DNA of 11,856 nt. Origin: Candidatus Margulisiibacteriota bacterium (GTDB lineage: Bacteria > Margulisbacteria > WOR-1 > XYC2-FULL-46-14 > JAHJBW01). Both the position numbers and the translations under genes were made by a program. The stretch lies in assembly GCA_018813405.1 (NCBI GenBank), contig JAHJBW010000237.1, positions 1 to 11,856 of the forward strand, written 5' to 3'. Below the pieces are notes generated by a model. That model ran no database searches and was not told the origin of the DNA. It saw nothing but the letters and a program-made list of their open reading frames with translations. This document shows positions 1 to 7,221 of the stretch, one piece after another; within the stretch, counting starts at the first letter, position 1, and the number at the start of each line of letters is the position of its first letter.

Positions 1-2838
1 CTTTCGGACCTGACCAAAGCGCACCTTCTGCTTGATATGGCCAACATCCTGAAGGCCGCTTCCATTACGCCGGGCGCCGCCGGTTTTAGCGAATCGGTCG
101 AAACACTTAAGGAGGCGGTAAAGACCTTCAGGGAAACTGAAAAAGAAGCCGGAAAGGTCAAGGCCGGCAGTCTGTTGTCATATCTGGCCGGCAACATTAA
201 GAATGGCGCGATACTGGGCATTGCAGAAAGCCAGGTAACATACGGACAGATGCTGGAAGAGAAAAGATCGGAATACGAAAACGCGGAGAAGAGCTATCTT
301 CAGGCCTTAAAGACGGCCGGCAAAGTGGTGGAAGCTTTCATTCAATACAACGGCAGTAATGGGGGCATTCAAAACTTTGAGGCCGCCAAACTGGGCCTGC
401 AGATATATAAAACCCTGATCTGGGTAACCAACAGCCTGGGCGGCGTAAGGGAAGAGCTGTCAAGGGATTACTTCGAAATACGGCCCGAGTTCAAGATAGC
501 CCTGATCTTGAACCGCGGATTGCTTAAGGCCAACCATGTTACCAGCGAATGGGCCGAAATAAGGGAAGAAGCCATTGAGGCGGCCAAAAAGGGCGATGTG
601 CTGGACATACAGCTTCCGCTCGATAAGCTGATGGACATTGTCCGCAAAAACAGCTCCGGAGGAGAGACCATCTTCATCCATCCCGAAATGCTTTTTGCCA
701 CAGACTCAAATATGTGGATGATGAGGTTTGGCTACATTGGCAACCTGATCGGCGCCAGGGTCTACGGCGAGGCCATACGCGAATATGAATTGACACTTAA
801 AGAATTGACCGAACCCGGCATAAGGGAGAACGAGTTTTTGGCGGACATCCATTCCGCCATAGCCGACCTTTTCTGCTACCAGGTGCGCGCTTTCGACCGG
901 GCCAGGGAGCTGTACACCAAAGCGGCAAAGAGCCTTTTGATATTTTCCACCCGCCAGCAGTTGCCGGAAGGGCTTAAGGGGGCAAAATTGGAGGACGTTC
1001 TGGAAGAGCTTGAGAAATGCTGTAAAGATATGCCGGCCAAAGCGTTGAACATTTTTTGCCGTATTAAGTTCGGTCTGGCCAAACTTGAGCTGGAGAACTG
1101 GATACCCTACCCGGGAAATGCCAGGAAACAGTATGAAGAGATACTGCTCTCCTACCCCGCCAACGAGCTCGTGGACAATATGTCCGCCAAAAAGCTGGAC
1201 AACCTGATCAGGGCGCATTTGTCGACAGGAGAAGTTGAAAACTACAGCCGGCACAGCTATGACAGGGCGAATGCCGCCTATGAAGAAGCAAGGTCGGTAA
1301 TAGCCCGCAAGACCAGAATGAACGCCAAGCTTAAAAAGGCCATGGTACAGTACTATCTTGGTACAGGCGATGTCCAGAGGCTTCGGAAAGAGAACTTTAA
1401 GGCCGCTTTGCCGCGATACGAGGATGGCATTAAGATACTGAAAGACCTTGAAACCGCAAGCGGCAAGATCAACCGCGACTGCTACAAACTGCTGGCCCAG
1501 CTTTACGCTTCTCGGGCCGCGGCACTGGCCGGCCTGGGAAGGATAGAAGATGCTAAAGCCTCCTGGCAGGAAGCCATGAAGATTTTAAACGACAACGAAA
1601 AACTCCGCCCCATGCCCTATGACAGGGACAGGGACCTGCTTGAAAAACGCGTCAAAGAAGCCATGCTCGGCATATACGACGAGAGCAAGATAAAACAGTT
1701 CGCGCTAAGCGTTTACGCCTCGATACTGCCGCAGGAAAAAGGCAATTGGCAGGGTGACACTTCAATAGAAGGCAACACCCACACTGTTGTTGGGATGGAT
1801 TTTTACCCCTTCAGAAACCTGCGGGTCGCCCTTGAATACGAGTCCGGCCTGGCCAAGGATATTCCGTACTTTTACAACAAGGCCAGTCAGGACCGCCTTG
1901 AGATAATGAACGTATCTCGCTCCAACACTTTCCGCGCAGAAATATCTTACGATCACAATGCAGATGATTTCTCTTTTAACGTGACACCGTCTTTCAAGAT
2001 GACCAGGTACGACTATACCCGCACCGACCATTTCTTTAACATGGACTTTTCCGTGCATGAAGACTCAAACGATCCCAAAGCCATGGACTTTACAGCCTTT
2101 GTGCCCGGCGTTAGGGGCTCTTTCGACTGGAAGCCTACCCTTTTCAAGAACACCGGCCTGTCGCTGGGCGTGGACGGCGAGGTGTACGGCCTCTTTGGCC
2201 AGGGCGATGAGCCCATGCTCGAGATGGAAAAGACTTACATTGACATGGCCATCGGGGCGCTTGGAAAGATCGATACCACAGAAAAGGAAGAAATTAAGAC
2301 CCAAAAAAATACAGAAAAAGACCAGGCCAAAAAGGACCTGGCCAACGGCAATCTCGCTTCCTGGAGGGTAACCCCCCACCTGCGCCTGGCCTTTGACAGC
2401 TGGCACATTGCGGATAACGCGGTATTAAGCTACCCCACCCTTTCGCTGGCGGCGGTGATGGGCGATGACCCCATAGCGGCTTCAGAGATGGGCTTCTATT
2501 CGCTGGGTTACTACCAGAAGGACGACGAGGGCAAAAAGGCGCTCAAGCACAACGATACCAGCCGCTACGCTTTCTCTATGGGACTGCGGACAGCGCTTAA
2601 TATTGGCTCCGAGTACAACCATTCCATCCCCGTGTATTTCAACATGGAATACGGCAACTACGCCTACTACCAGGCCGGCATCGGCTACGAGTACCGCCAG
2701 ACAGGCCCGGGCATTCCGCTCATTGCAGAGTTTTCCATGTGGGGCAGTTATTTTGACAATATGCAGCCTACGGCACAATCATCTACCAGCTACCAGATCG
2801 GGCTGGGGCTAAGGGTGCGCTTTCCAAAGCTCTTTTGA
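1..2838 (+). CDS. TPR-like helical protein fused to C-terminal outer-membrane beta-barrel (5' partial)
   Basis: The reading frame is open from the first base, with 12 in-frame codons before the first ATG at 37, so the true start and any signal peptide lie outside the window. Counting from nt 1 the fragment has 945 residues. Residues about 1-560 are alpha-helical with TPR-like helix pairs, for example YGEAIREYELTLKEL, ARKQYEEILLSYP, ANAAYEEARSVIA and GRIEDAKASWQEAMKIL. From about residue 567 to the end the pattern becomes alternating hydrophobic and aromatic strands, with an internal Lys/Glu-rich segment near 757-783. The protein ends in IGLGLRVRFPKLF, where a terminal Phe after alternating residues is the beta-signal recognised by BamA. 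A TPR region plus a C-terminal barrel is the layout of PgaA, BcsC and PelB exopolysaccharide porins, but no polysaccharide synthase is visible here, so the function is open. It could also be a TPR-decorated structural porin. The outer-membrane barrel is well supported; the substrate is unknown. Confidence 0.85.
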   Translation, partial: LSDLTKAHLLLDMANILKAASITPGAAGFSESVETLKEAVKTFRETEKEAGKVKAGSLLSYLAGNIKNGAILGIAESQVTYGQMLEEKRSEYENAEKSYLQALKTAGKVVEAFIQYNGSNGGIQNFEAAKLGLQIYKTLIWVTNSLGGVREELSRDYFEIRPEFKIALILNRGLLKANHVTSEWAEIREEAIEAAKKGDVLDIQLPLDKLMDIVRKNSSGGETIFIHPEMLFATDSNMWMMRFGYIGNLIGARVYGEAIREYELTLKELTEPGIRENEFLADIHSAIADLFCYQVRAFDRARELYTKAAKSLLIFSTRQQLPEGLKGAKLEDVLEELEKCCKDMPAKALNIFCRIKFGLAKLELENWIPYPGNARKQYEEILLSYPANELVDNMSAKKLDNLIRAHLSTGEVENYSRHSYDRANAAYEEARSVIARKTRMNAKLKKAMVQYYLGTGDVQRLRKENFKAALPRYEDGIKILKDLETASGKINRDCYKLLAQLYASRAAALAGLGRIEDAKASWQEAMKILNDNEKLRPMPYDRDRDLLEKRVKEAMLGIYDESKIKQFALSVYASILPQEKGNWQGDTSIEGNTHTVVGMDFYPFRNLRVALEYESGLAKDIPYFYNKASQDRLEIMNVSRSNTFRAEISYDHNADDFSFNVTPSFKMTRYDYTRTDHFFNMDFSVHEDSNDPKAMDFTAFVPGVRGSFDWKPTLFKNTGLSLGVDGEVYGLFGQGDEPMLEMEKTYIDMAIGALGKIDTTEKEEIKTQKNTEKDQAKKDLANGNLASWRVTPHLRLAFDSWHIADNAVLSYPTLSLAAVMGDDPIAASEMGFYSLGYYQKDDEGKKALKHNDTSRYAFSMGLRTALNIGSEYNHSIPVYFNMEYGNYAYYQAGIGYEYRQTGPGIPLIAEFSMWGSYFDNMQPTAQSSTSYQIGLGLRVRFPKLF

Positions 2839-2872
2839 GCATATTCTGTGTAGGAAAAACGTCACACATACT

Positions 2873-2949
2873 CACAAATTGGTGCTACCCCAATAACACA
2901 AATGCAAGGGGCAATCACTAATACACACATTTGCACTAATGGCACTAAT
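2873..2949 (-). repeat. Left-flank short repeats CACWAAT (ATTWGTG on the minus strand)
   Basis: Five copies of a 7-bp word lie between the barrel gene and the GxxExxY gene: CACAAAT at 2873 and 2897, then CACTAAT at 2916, 2934 and 2943. Read on the minus strand they are ATTTGTG or ATTAGTG. The same family recurs in the opposite orientation on the other side of the GxxExxY gene. Spacing is irregular (24, 19, 18 and 9 bp), so this is not a CRISPR. The rest of 2839-2958 shows no gene and no convincing terminator. Confidence 0.6.
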
Positions 2950-2958
2950 CCGAACCAT

Positions 2959-3339
2959 CTAGCTTTTACCTCTTAATATCCGTTTAAAATGGATGTTATT
3001 GCGGTTGAGGCTGACCAGTATTCCTAATTCAAGTTTGCTTTGTTTCGGGTATCCGAGGACCTGCATTATATCCCTTGTTGAGAAAAGAGGAGCTACTTTC
3101 AATTCAAGTACTATTTTAAGATCGATAATAAAATCAATATAATATCTCCCTATCTTTTCCTTTTTGTAGTACAGATCAGACCTAACCTGTTCCTGGAATG
3201 GGATGTTTTGAGTTAGAAGTTCATTTTTGATGGCTTGCTGATAATATTTCTCTTGATAGCCTCCTCCCAAATGATTGTAAACCTTGTAAAGTATCCCTAC
3301 TATTTTATAACTCAAGTCTCCATGAATAATTTCTGCCAT
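2959..3339 (-). CDS. GxxExxY family protein (PD-(D/E)XK nuclease-like)
   Basis: This 126-residue protein carries the family signature as G27-Y-Q-E30-K-Y-Y33, after a conserved-looking N-terminus (LSYKIVGILYKVYNHLG). A PD-(D/E)XK-like core follows: IDF with Asp69, then LELK with Glu79 and Lys81. The family is widespread in environmental bacteria and phyla with many repeats; its biochemical role is not established as far as I know. The start is the ATG at 3339, not the GTG five codons upstream, because GGAGGAAA lies 5-12 bases before this ATG and overlaps the GTG. The gene is complete, is visibly more AT-rich than its neighbours, runs opposite to them, and sits within mirrored short repeats, all consistent with acquisition as a cassette. 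Family assignment is strong; nuclease activity is inferred. Confidence 0.88.
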   Translation of the reverse strand: MAEIIHGDLSYKIVGILYKVYNHLGGGYQEKYYQQAIKNELLTQNIPFQEQVRSDLYYKKEKIGRYYIDFIIDLKIVLELKVAPLFSTRDIMQVLGYPKQSKLELGILVSLNRNNIHFKRILRGKS

Positions 3340-3344
3340 TTTAG

Positions 3345-3352
3345 TTTCCTCC
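3345..3352 (-). promoter_or_regulatory. Ribosome binding site for the GxxExxY gene
   Basis: On the minus strand this reads GGAGGAAA, ending 5 bases before the ATG at 3339, with the GGAGG core 8 bases away. It overlaps the upstream GTG, so it decides the start in favour of the ATG. Confidence 0.8.
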
Positions 3353-3380
3353 ACTTATTAGAGGTACTAGCAATTTTCAT

Positions 3381-3402
3381 GCCTGCCTGCCGGCAGGCAG
3401 GC
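3381..3402. repeat. 22-bp perfect palindrome, REP-like
   Basis: The left arm GCCTGCCTGCC (3381-3391) is followed directly by its exact reverse complement GGCAGGCAGGC (3392-3402), with no spacer. Palindromes of this CCTGCC/GGCAGG type occur as dispersed repeats in many environmental and candidate-phylum genomes. Its position 40 bases upstream of the GxxExxY start means it would be in that gene's promoter or 5' leader region. Confidence 0.85.
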
Positions 3403-3420
3403 CACCTCAACTTACCGCGT

Positions 3421-3464
3421 TCGCTCGGTGCATGCACTGAGCGAGCCCGCCTGAGGCGGGCGAG
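3421..3464. repeat. Nested hairpin element with CGAG duplication
   Basis: The first inverted repeat covers 3421-3444: TCGCTCGGTGCA followed by TGCACTGAGCGA, a 12-bp arm with one G-T mismatch. Immediately after, GCCCGCC (3445-3451), TGA, GGCGGGC (3455-3461) forms a perfect 7-bp stem. The 15-bp core CCCGCC...GGCGGG (3446-3460) is bracketed by CGAG at 3442-3445 and again at 3461-3464. Deleting the core and one CGAG would restore TGCACTGAGCGAGTCGAAGTG-like sequence. A longer direct repeat, CACCTCA, lies outside at 3403-3409 and 3486-3492. Confidence 0.75.
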
Positions 3465-3500
3465 TCGAAGTGTAGTGAATCTCGGCACCTCATAAGCGTT

Positions 3501-3578
3501 ATTTGTGTTCATCAGCGCATAAGCGAGTGCCTTTTGCATCCGTGTAATTCGTGTAAGGCCAATTAGTGAAAATAAGTG
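3501..3578 (+). repeat. Right-flank short repeats ATTNGTG
   Basis: ATTTGTG at 3501, ATTCGTG at 3547 and ATTAGTG at 3562 occur on the plus strand, with the weaker ATAAGTG at 3572. They are the inverse orientation of the CACWAAT words on the far side of the GxxExxY gene, so the two flanks form mirrored repeat clusters around it. Confidence 0.6.
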
Positions 3579-3687
3579 ACATTTTTACTGCACAGAATAA
3601 ACTTGCAATACCTAAATAATCAAAAACGCATAAGTAGATTTTTTCAGAAATAGTGAAATTTTCCCCCGCACATGCCGATAAATATAT

Positions 3688-3693
3688 GGAGGA
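3688..3693 (+). promoter_or_regulatory. Ribosome binding site for the kinase gene
   Basis: GGAGGA lies 8 bases before the ATG at 3702. The in-frame ATG at 3672 lies upstream of this site and has no comparable site of its own, so translation most likely starts at 3702. Confidence 0.85.
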
Positions 3694-3701
3694 CATTTTC
3701 A

Positions 3702-5237
3702 ATGACCCGACCAGTTTCGCTTATTCAGGCAAATATTAGAGCGGTTAGAGGACAACTGGGCGAACTCAGGCCGCAACTTAAAGGCGTTCAAACCAGGCTG
3801 GCCAACAGATGGTCCGGCTTCAAAAGGACCCTCGTAAGCGGCCTCCCCACAGCCATCACGGGCGGCCTGGGCGTTGCAACCCTATACAAGCTTGAAGTAT
3901 CCAGCCCCGGTGTGCTCGAAAGCATACAGGCCGCGGGCAAAAGCGTCCTTCTTTACGATGATATTGTCCCCGCCCTGCTGGGCGCCGGACCAGGCGCGGG
4001 TATTGGCATACTGCTGGCTTTTACTATTAGCAAGGTCTTAACTGTCTTTGCGCAAAAGAAAGAAGCGCGCCTGGCCGACGAGATGGGCAGGCTGGAGATA
4101 GAGCAAAGAAGCCTTGAGATAGAGCTAAAAGAGGCGGAGGAAGAGGCGGCAAGAAGTTTAGCAGGACTGTCCAATCAGGGAAGAACGACATTACCACCAA
4201 GATCAAAAGAAGACCAACTGCCTTTGCTGCAATATATCCACGCACCGATGGGCTTTAACCAGATCGCCGGCTTCAAAGTAATAAGAAGCATCGGCGATGG
4301 CGGCACCAGCGACGTGGTACTTGCCGAGACCGATGAATTTGGAGCGAAAAAACTTGTTGTCATAAAATTGATCAAGTTTTCAAAAATGGTCGAGAGCCAG
4401 CTGGCCGCCGACGAAGAAGAAGCGTCCGCGAGGGCATATAGCGAAATAATGAATACCAGGGTGCTGAACGGCCATCCCAACATTGTCAACCTGATCGACT
4501 ACGGAATGATATATGACAATACAGAAGAAAAGATAGTTGCCCTTATTTTTGATTATATCAGCGGTCAGGCCCTTGACCTGTATGTACAAAACCCAAATAA
4601 TACGGACAACAATATTGTACGGGACGGCGACCGTTGTTTCATGAAGATCGATGCCGCCGTCGAGATCACAAAACAGGTTTTTAATGCCCTGTATCATGCT
4701 CATTTCGAAGCAAAGGACAGCAAAGATCGGCCCCTGGGAATGGTCCATCGCGATATTAAACCCCCAAATATAATTGTTTCTAGGACTCCCAGCGGCGACT
4801 ATTCAGTTAAGGTTTTGGACTTTGGACTGGCCATGACGCCCAACACCTCGAAATATACCAGGGCCAGCGTGGTACTGGGAACTACCACGCATATGTCACC
4901 CGAGCAGGCAAGAAAAGGCGAGCTGACATTCTCTTCAGATCTTTATTCCGTGGCAGTTACCTTTTATGAAACGATAACCGGGGAGCGTGCCTTTAAAAGG
5001 GGAACCAATCCAGACGGCACGGTAAAAGATGTTGAAAGGTGGTATGAGGTCCCCGACATAAAAAAGGCCAAACATCTTGAAGCGCTCTATTCTGCCGAAA
5101 AGATACTTGCCTGCGACAGATTTTTCCAAAAAGCGCTGGCAGAGCATGTTGAAATGAGACATAGCTCACCCCAGGAATTTATTAAGGAATTGAATAATAT
5201 CTTGAAAATGAAATCATCAGGAGGAAAAAAGAAATGA
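3702..5237 (+). CDS. Membrane-anchored eukaryotic-like Ser/Thr protein kinase
   Basis: This is a 511-residue protein. Residues about 45-64 and 87-116 are hydrophobic and Gly/Ala-rich, likely two membrane helices forming a hairpin. A charged coiled coil follows at about 118-152, then a linker and a complete Hanks-type kinase domain at about 187-503. Visible motifs are the glycine-rich loop IGDGGTSDV (197-205), the VIK lysine Lys222, the catalytic loop HRDIKPPN with Asp351, Lys353 and Asn356, DFG at 373-375, the SPE that replaces APE at 399-401, and Asp413 of subdomain IX. All residues needed for ATP binding and phosphotransfer appear intact, so it should phosphorylate Ser/Thr in the cytoplasm. 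The N-terminal anchor is unlike PknB-type kinases, which have a C-terminal helix and external PASTA domains; no sensor domain is seen. It is first in the operon, with the downstream PP2C its likely opponent. The start is set by GGAGGA. Confidence 0.93.
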   Translation: MTRPVSLIQANIRAVRGQLGELRPQLKGVQTRLANRWSGFKRTLVSGLPTAITGGLGVATLYKLEVSSPGVLESIQAAGKSVLLYDDIVPALLGAGPGAGIGILLAFTISKVLTVFAQKKEARLADEMGRLEIEQRSLEIELKEAEEEAARSLAGLSNQGRTTLPPRSKEDQLPLLQYIHAPMGFNQIAGFKVIRSIGDGGTSDVVLAETDEFGAKKLVVIKLIKFSKMVESQLAADEEEASARAYSEIMNTRVLNGHPNIVNLIDYGMIYDNTEEKIVALIFDYISGQALDLYVQNPNNTDNNIVRDGDRCFMKIDAAVEITKQVFNALYHAHFEAKDSKDRPLGMVHRDIKPPNIIVSRTPSGDYSVKVLDFGLAMTPNTSKYTRASVVLGTTTHMSPEQARKGELTFSSDLYSVAVTFYETITGERAFKRGTNPDGTVKDVERWYEVPDIKKAKHLEALYSAEKILACDRFFQKALAEHVEMRHSSPQEFIKELNNILKMKSSGGKKK

Positions 5238-7219
5238 CGGAAGTAAAAAATGTTGATCTGGCAAGACTGGCAAGACAGAACCCCATCAAATTTAGCACAC
5301 GCGCAAGGGTTATGGACCTGACGCACAAGGGCCTGGGGATAGCCGGGGGCGCGTGGGCAACCATTGCGCTAATAGCCAGCGACGCCAGCCCAAAATACCT
5401 GACTGCCACAGCCCTTGGCCTGGCAATGTCGGCAGGTTTTAAGGCCCTGGCGGAAGCGTTCAGCAACCGCAGTCTAATGAAAGGCTTCAAGAGGGCTCTC
5501 GCGGACAACAAATTGGACGAAGCATATTTTGCGCTTACCGAGCTTTCGCAGTCACAGATGAAAAAGGCCGAACAGCCTATGTTTTATCTTGCAAAAGAGG
5601 CCATTCTTGCCGGTGAAGACAATTTCGCGAAGCAGATAACCCAGATGATCAAGGACAAGCTGGAAGTGGCAAGATTTTGTTTCAGCATGAGCTCTCAGGT
5701 AGTAGATGAAGAGCGCAGTCGCGACCTGGCATATCGGGCTGTTAATCTTGTGATATGGATGCCAGAAACACCGATAAATGCAAATCAATTACGGTATTTT
5801 ATCCACAGCTTCATTGACGACAATCAATTTGAAGTGGTACGCGAGATGCTCGCTCGAATCCCATCCCGCAGATATCAGGGAGTTGCGGCCACACTTCAGG
5901 AAGAGGCGCAAGATTTGGAAGAGGAAAGAGATAGGCTGTTTAGAATGTGGGATTCAGGAGAAAGACTTACCGCCACGCAGAAAAACCGCTTGATAGAACT
6001 TTACCCTGCCGCGAAAAGGTATGATGTCGAGCGTCTTCTTGATAACATCGGGGTCGAACCCGGCAGAAAGCCCAGTGATTCTCTGCATGCTATTAACGAG
6101 AGACACAGCATGGGCGCGCGGGTACAATCAGAATCAGGAAAAGACGGGGACAAAGAGGAAAAAGGGACGCTTCCCCTGGCAAGGCAAGAGTCGCCAGTAA
6201 AAAATGGAAGACCGGCCGGGGATTTTGATCTGCGCAGAAGCACGATCGGGGCCAGCACACAAATGGATGAGCTTGGGGTCGCGGACCTTAAGTGGGATGG
6301 TATTACCCAACAAGAAACCACTTACTTGCTGATGATCTTTAATATGGCCATGGAAATGATGACTCACGAAACAACTAAAATAGCAAAGACCAAGGCAGCA
6401 CATGACCTAATAGAAGCAAAGAATGCCGATCTAAGATTTGCATTGCTAGAAAGAATAGGAAAGACAGTAAATGATGAATCGCGCCCTATCATGGAAGATG
6501 TTCTCAATAAATTATTTGGAGAAGAAGCTGGATCACCTGTCCTGGAAGAAGACCTTTTGGCAGAAATAGCATCCGAATTGCCAATGCCAGGTTTGGCAAA
6601 CCCAAAAGCAGGCACCACCGCCGCTCCGGCCCTGTATGGCGATGTCATAGCTTCCAGTGCACCAGGCACTGATCCGGCTGCCGCGGCAAAAGCCAAAGTG
6701 ATGGCAACACCCACGGTTGCCGCCCCGGCCCTGAAGAAACATGATCCAAACGCTACCTCAACCGCTCCTCGACAGTATGAGGAACATATTGAAGCTAGCG
6801 GTGTTGATCCAAACGCCACCTCAGCCGCTCCGGCTCAGTATTGGAAGGTGGTTGATGTCAGCAAGCCTGATCCTGCTGCTGCTGCAAAGGTCGCCGAGCA
6901 AGCAAAGGCTACTGTCGCTGCTCCAGCTCAAAAGCCTACCAGAGCCGCAACAAAACAGGATAACGCTGTTGCCAGAATCAAAAGCATGCTTAACCAATCC
7001 GAAGTAGAAACACTGGAACTCATGTTCAGACAAATCAGGCGCACAGATATTGTAGCCGGCGTTAAGGGCATGGCAGATATCGACCAGGCAAATGCTATAG
7101 TCGCCGCTGCACTGCTTGAAAAAAATGATGGCGTTTATGAGAAACTTGAGAAGCTTTTTAAAAGCAACGAGAAGGCTTTGGATGTACTTGCAAAAATAGC
7201 GCTGTCGGAGGAGAAATAA
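5234..7219 (+). CDS. Membrane-hairpin helical protein with Thr/Ala/Pro-rich repeat region; family unknown
   Basis: I do not recognise this 661-residue protein. Residues about 32-50 and 54-75 are hydrophobic and could form a membrane hairpin like that of the kinase. Residues about 80-260 are helical and somewhat TPR-like (for example LDEAYFALTELSQSQ). A charged, probably disordered stretch covers about 275-335, and a helical segment about 355-450. Residues 457-570 are a low-complexity Thr/Ala/Pro tail containing two 21-residue repeats that each begin DPNATS (504 and 525), plus related TVAAP units at 494 and 560. A helical C-terminal domain ends the protein (about 575-661). AGGAGGA lies 8 bases before the ATG, which overlaps the kinase stop codon. 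Position between kinase and phosphatase genes suggests a scaffold or substrate; the Thr residues in the repeats are candidate phosphorylation sites. Both statements are inference. Confidence 0.8.
   Translation: MTEVKNVDLARLARQNPIKFSTRARVMDLTHKGLGIAGGAWATIALIASDASPKYLTATALGLAMSAGFKALAEAFSNRSLMKGFKRALADNKLDEAYFALTELSQSQMKKAEQPMFYLAKEAILAGEDNFAKQITQMIKDKLEVARFCFSMSSQVVDEERSRDLAYRAVNLVIWMPETPINANQLRYFIHSFIDDNQFEVVREMLARIPSRRYQGVAATLQEEAQDLEEERDRLFRMWDSGERLTATQKNRLIELYPAAKRYDVERLLDNIGVEPGRKPSDSLHAINERHSMGARVQSESGKDGDKEEKGTLPLARQESPVKNGRPAGDFDLRRSTIGASTQMDELGVADLKWDGITQQETTYLLMIFNMAMEMMTHETTKIAKTKAAHDLIEAKNADLRFALLERIGKTVNDESRPIMEDVLNKLFGEEAGSPVLEEDLLAEIASELPMPGLANPKAGTTAAPALYGDVIASSAPGTDPAAAAKAKVMATPTVAAPALKKHDPNATSTAPRQYEEHIEASGVDPNATSAAPAQYWKVVDVSKPDPAAAAKVAEQAKATVAAPAQKPTRAATKQDNAVARIKSMLNQSEVETLELMFRQIRRTDIVAGVKGMADIDQANAIVAAALLEKNDGVYEKLEKLFKSNEKALDVLAKIALSEEK
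6743..6868 (+). repeat. Two tandem 63-bp coding repeats (21 residues each)
   Basis: Copies run 6743-6805 and 6806-6868, in frame. Both encode DPNATS[T/A]AP followed by x-Q-Y, then diverge in the second half. A further DP-starting unit follows at 6869 (DPAAAAK) and a related DPAAAAK unit precedes at 6671, so the DP positions are spaced 24, 21 and 21 residues. Strong conservation of the first half and drift in the second suggests old duplication with selection on the DPNATSxAP part. Confidence 0.75.
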
Positions 7220-7221
7220 AC

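Larger units (their letters stand above)
3340..3701. other. Divergent intergenic region with repeats and presumed kinase-operon promoter
   Basis: This 362-base stretch separates the minus-strand GxxExxY gene from the plus-strand kinase operon and has no credible gene. It holds a long palindrome, a nested pair of hairpins, the right-flank ATTNGTG repeats, and an AT-rich stretch at 3579-3660. The operon promoter probably lies in or after that AT-rich part. I see only weak matches, such as GTGAAA near 3653 followed about 18 bp later by GATAAA, so I do not call a promoter. Confidence 0.5.

Noticed and set aside
37..39. ATG at 37 as start of the barrel protein
   Set aside because: The frame is open back to the first base in similar helical sequence and no signal peptide follows the ATG, so the gene continues beyond the window.
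706..1254. 182-residue minus-strand open frame inside the barrel gene
   Set aside because: No recognisable motifs; it is explained by codon bias of the plus-strand gene.
2847..2868. TGTGT/ACACA hairpin after the barrel gene as a terminator
   Set aside because: Only five A/T-rich pairs and no T-run follows.
2873..2949. Short repeats as a CRISPR array
   Set aside because: Repeats are only 7 bp and unevenly spaced, and no cas gene is near.
3340..3354. GTG at 3354 as start of the GxxExxY gene
   Set aside because: The GTG overlaps the ribosome binding site of the downstream ATG at 3339.
3235..3539. Small open frames running through the palindromic repeats on both strands
   Set aside because: They translate the hairpins and part of the GxxExxY gene in other frames, with no start signal.
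3672..3701. ATG at 3672 as the kinase start
   Set aside because: GGAGGA lies between it and the ATG at 3702 at ideal distance from the latter, and no comparable site precedes 3672.
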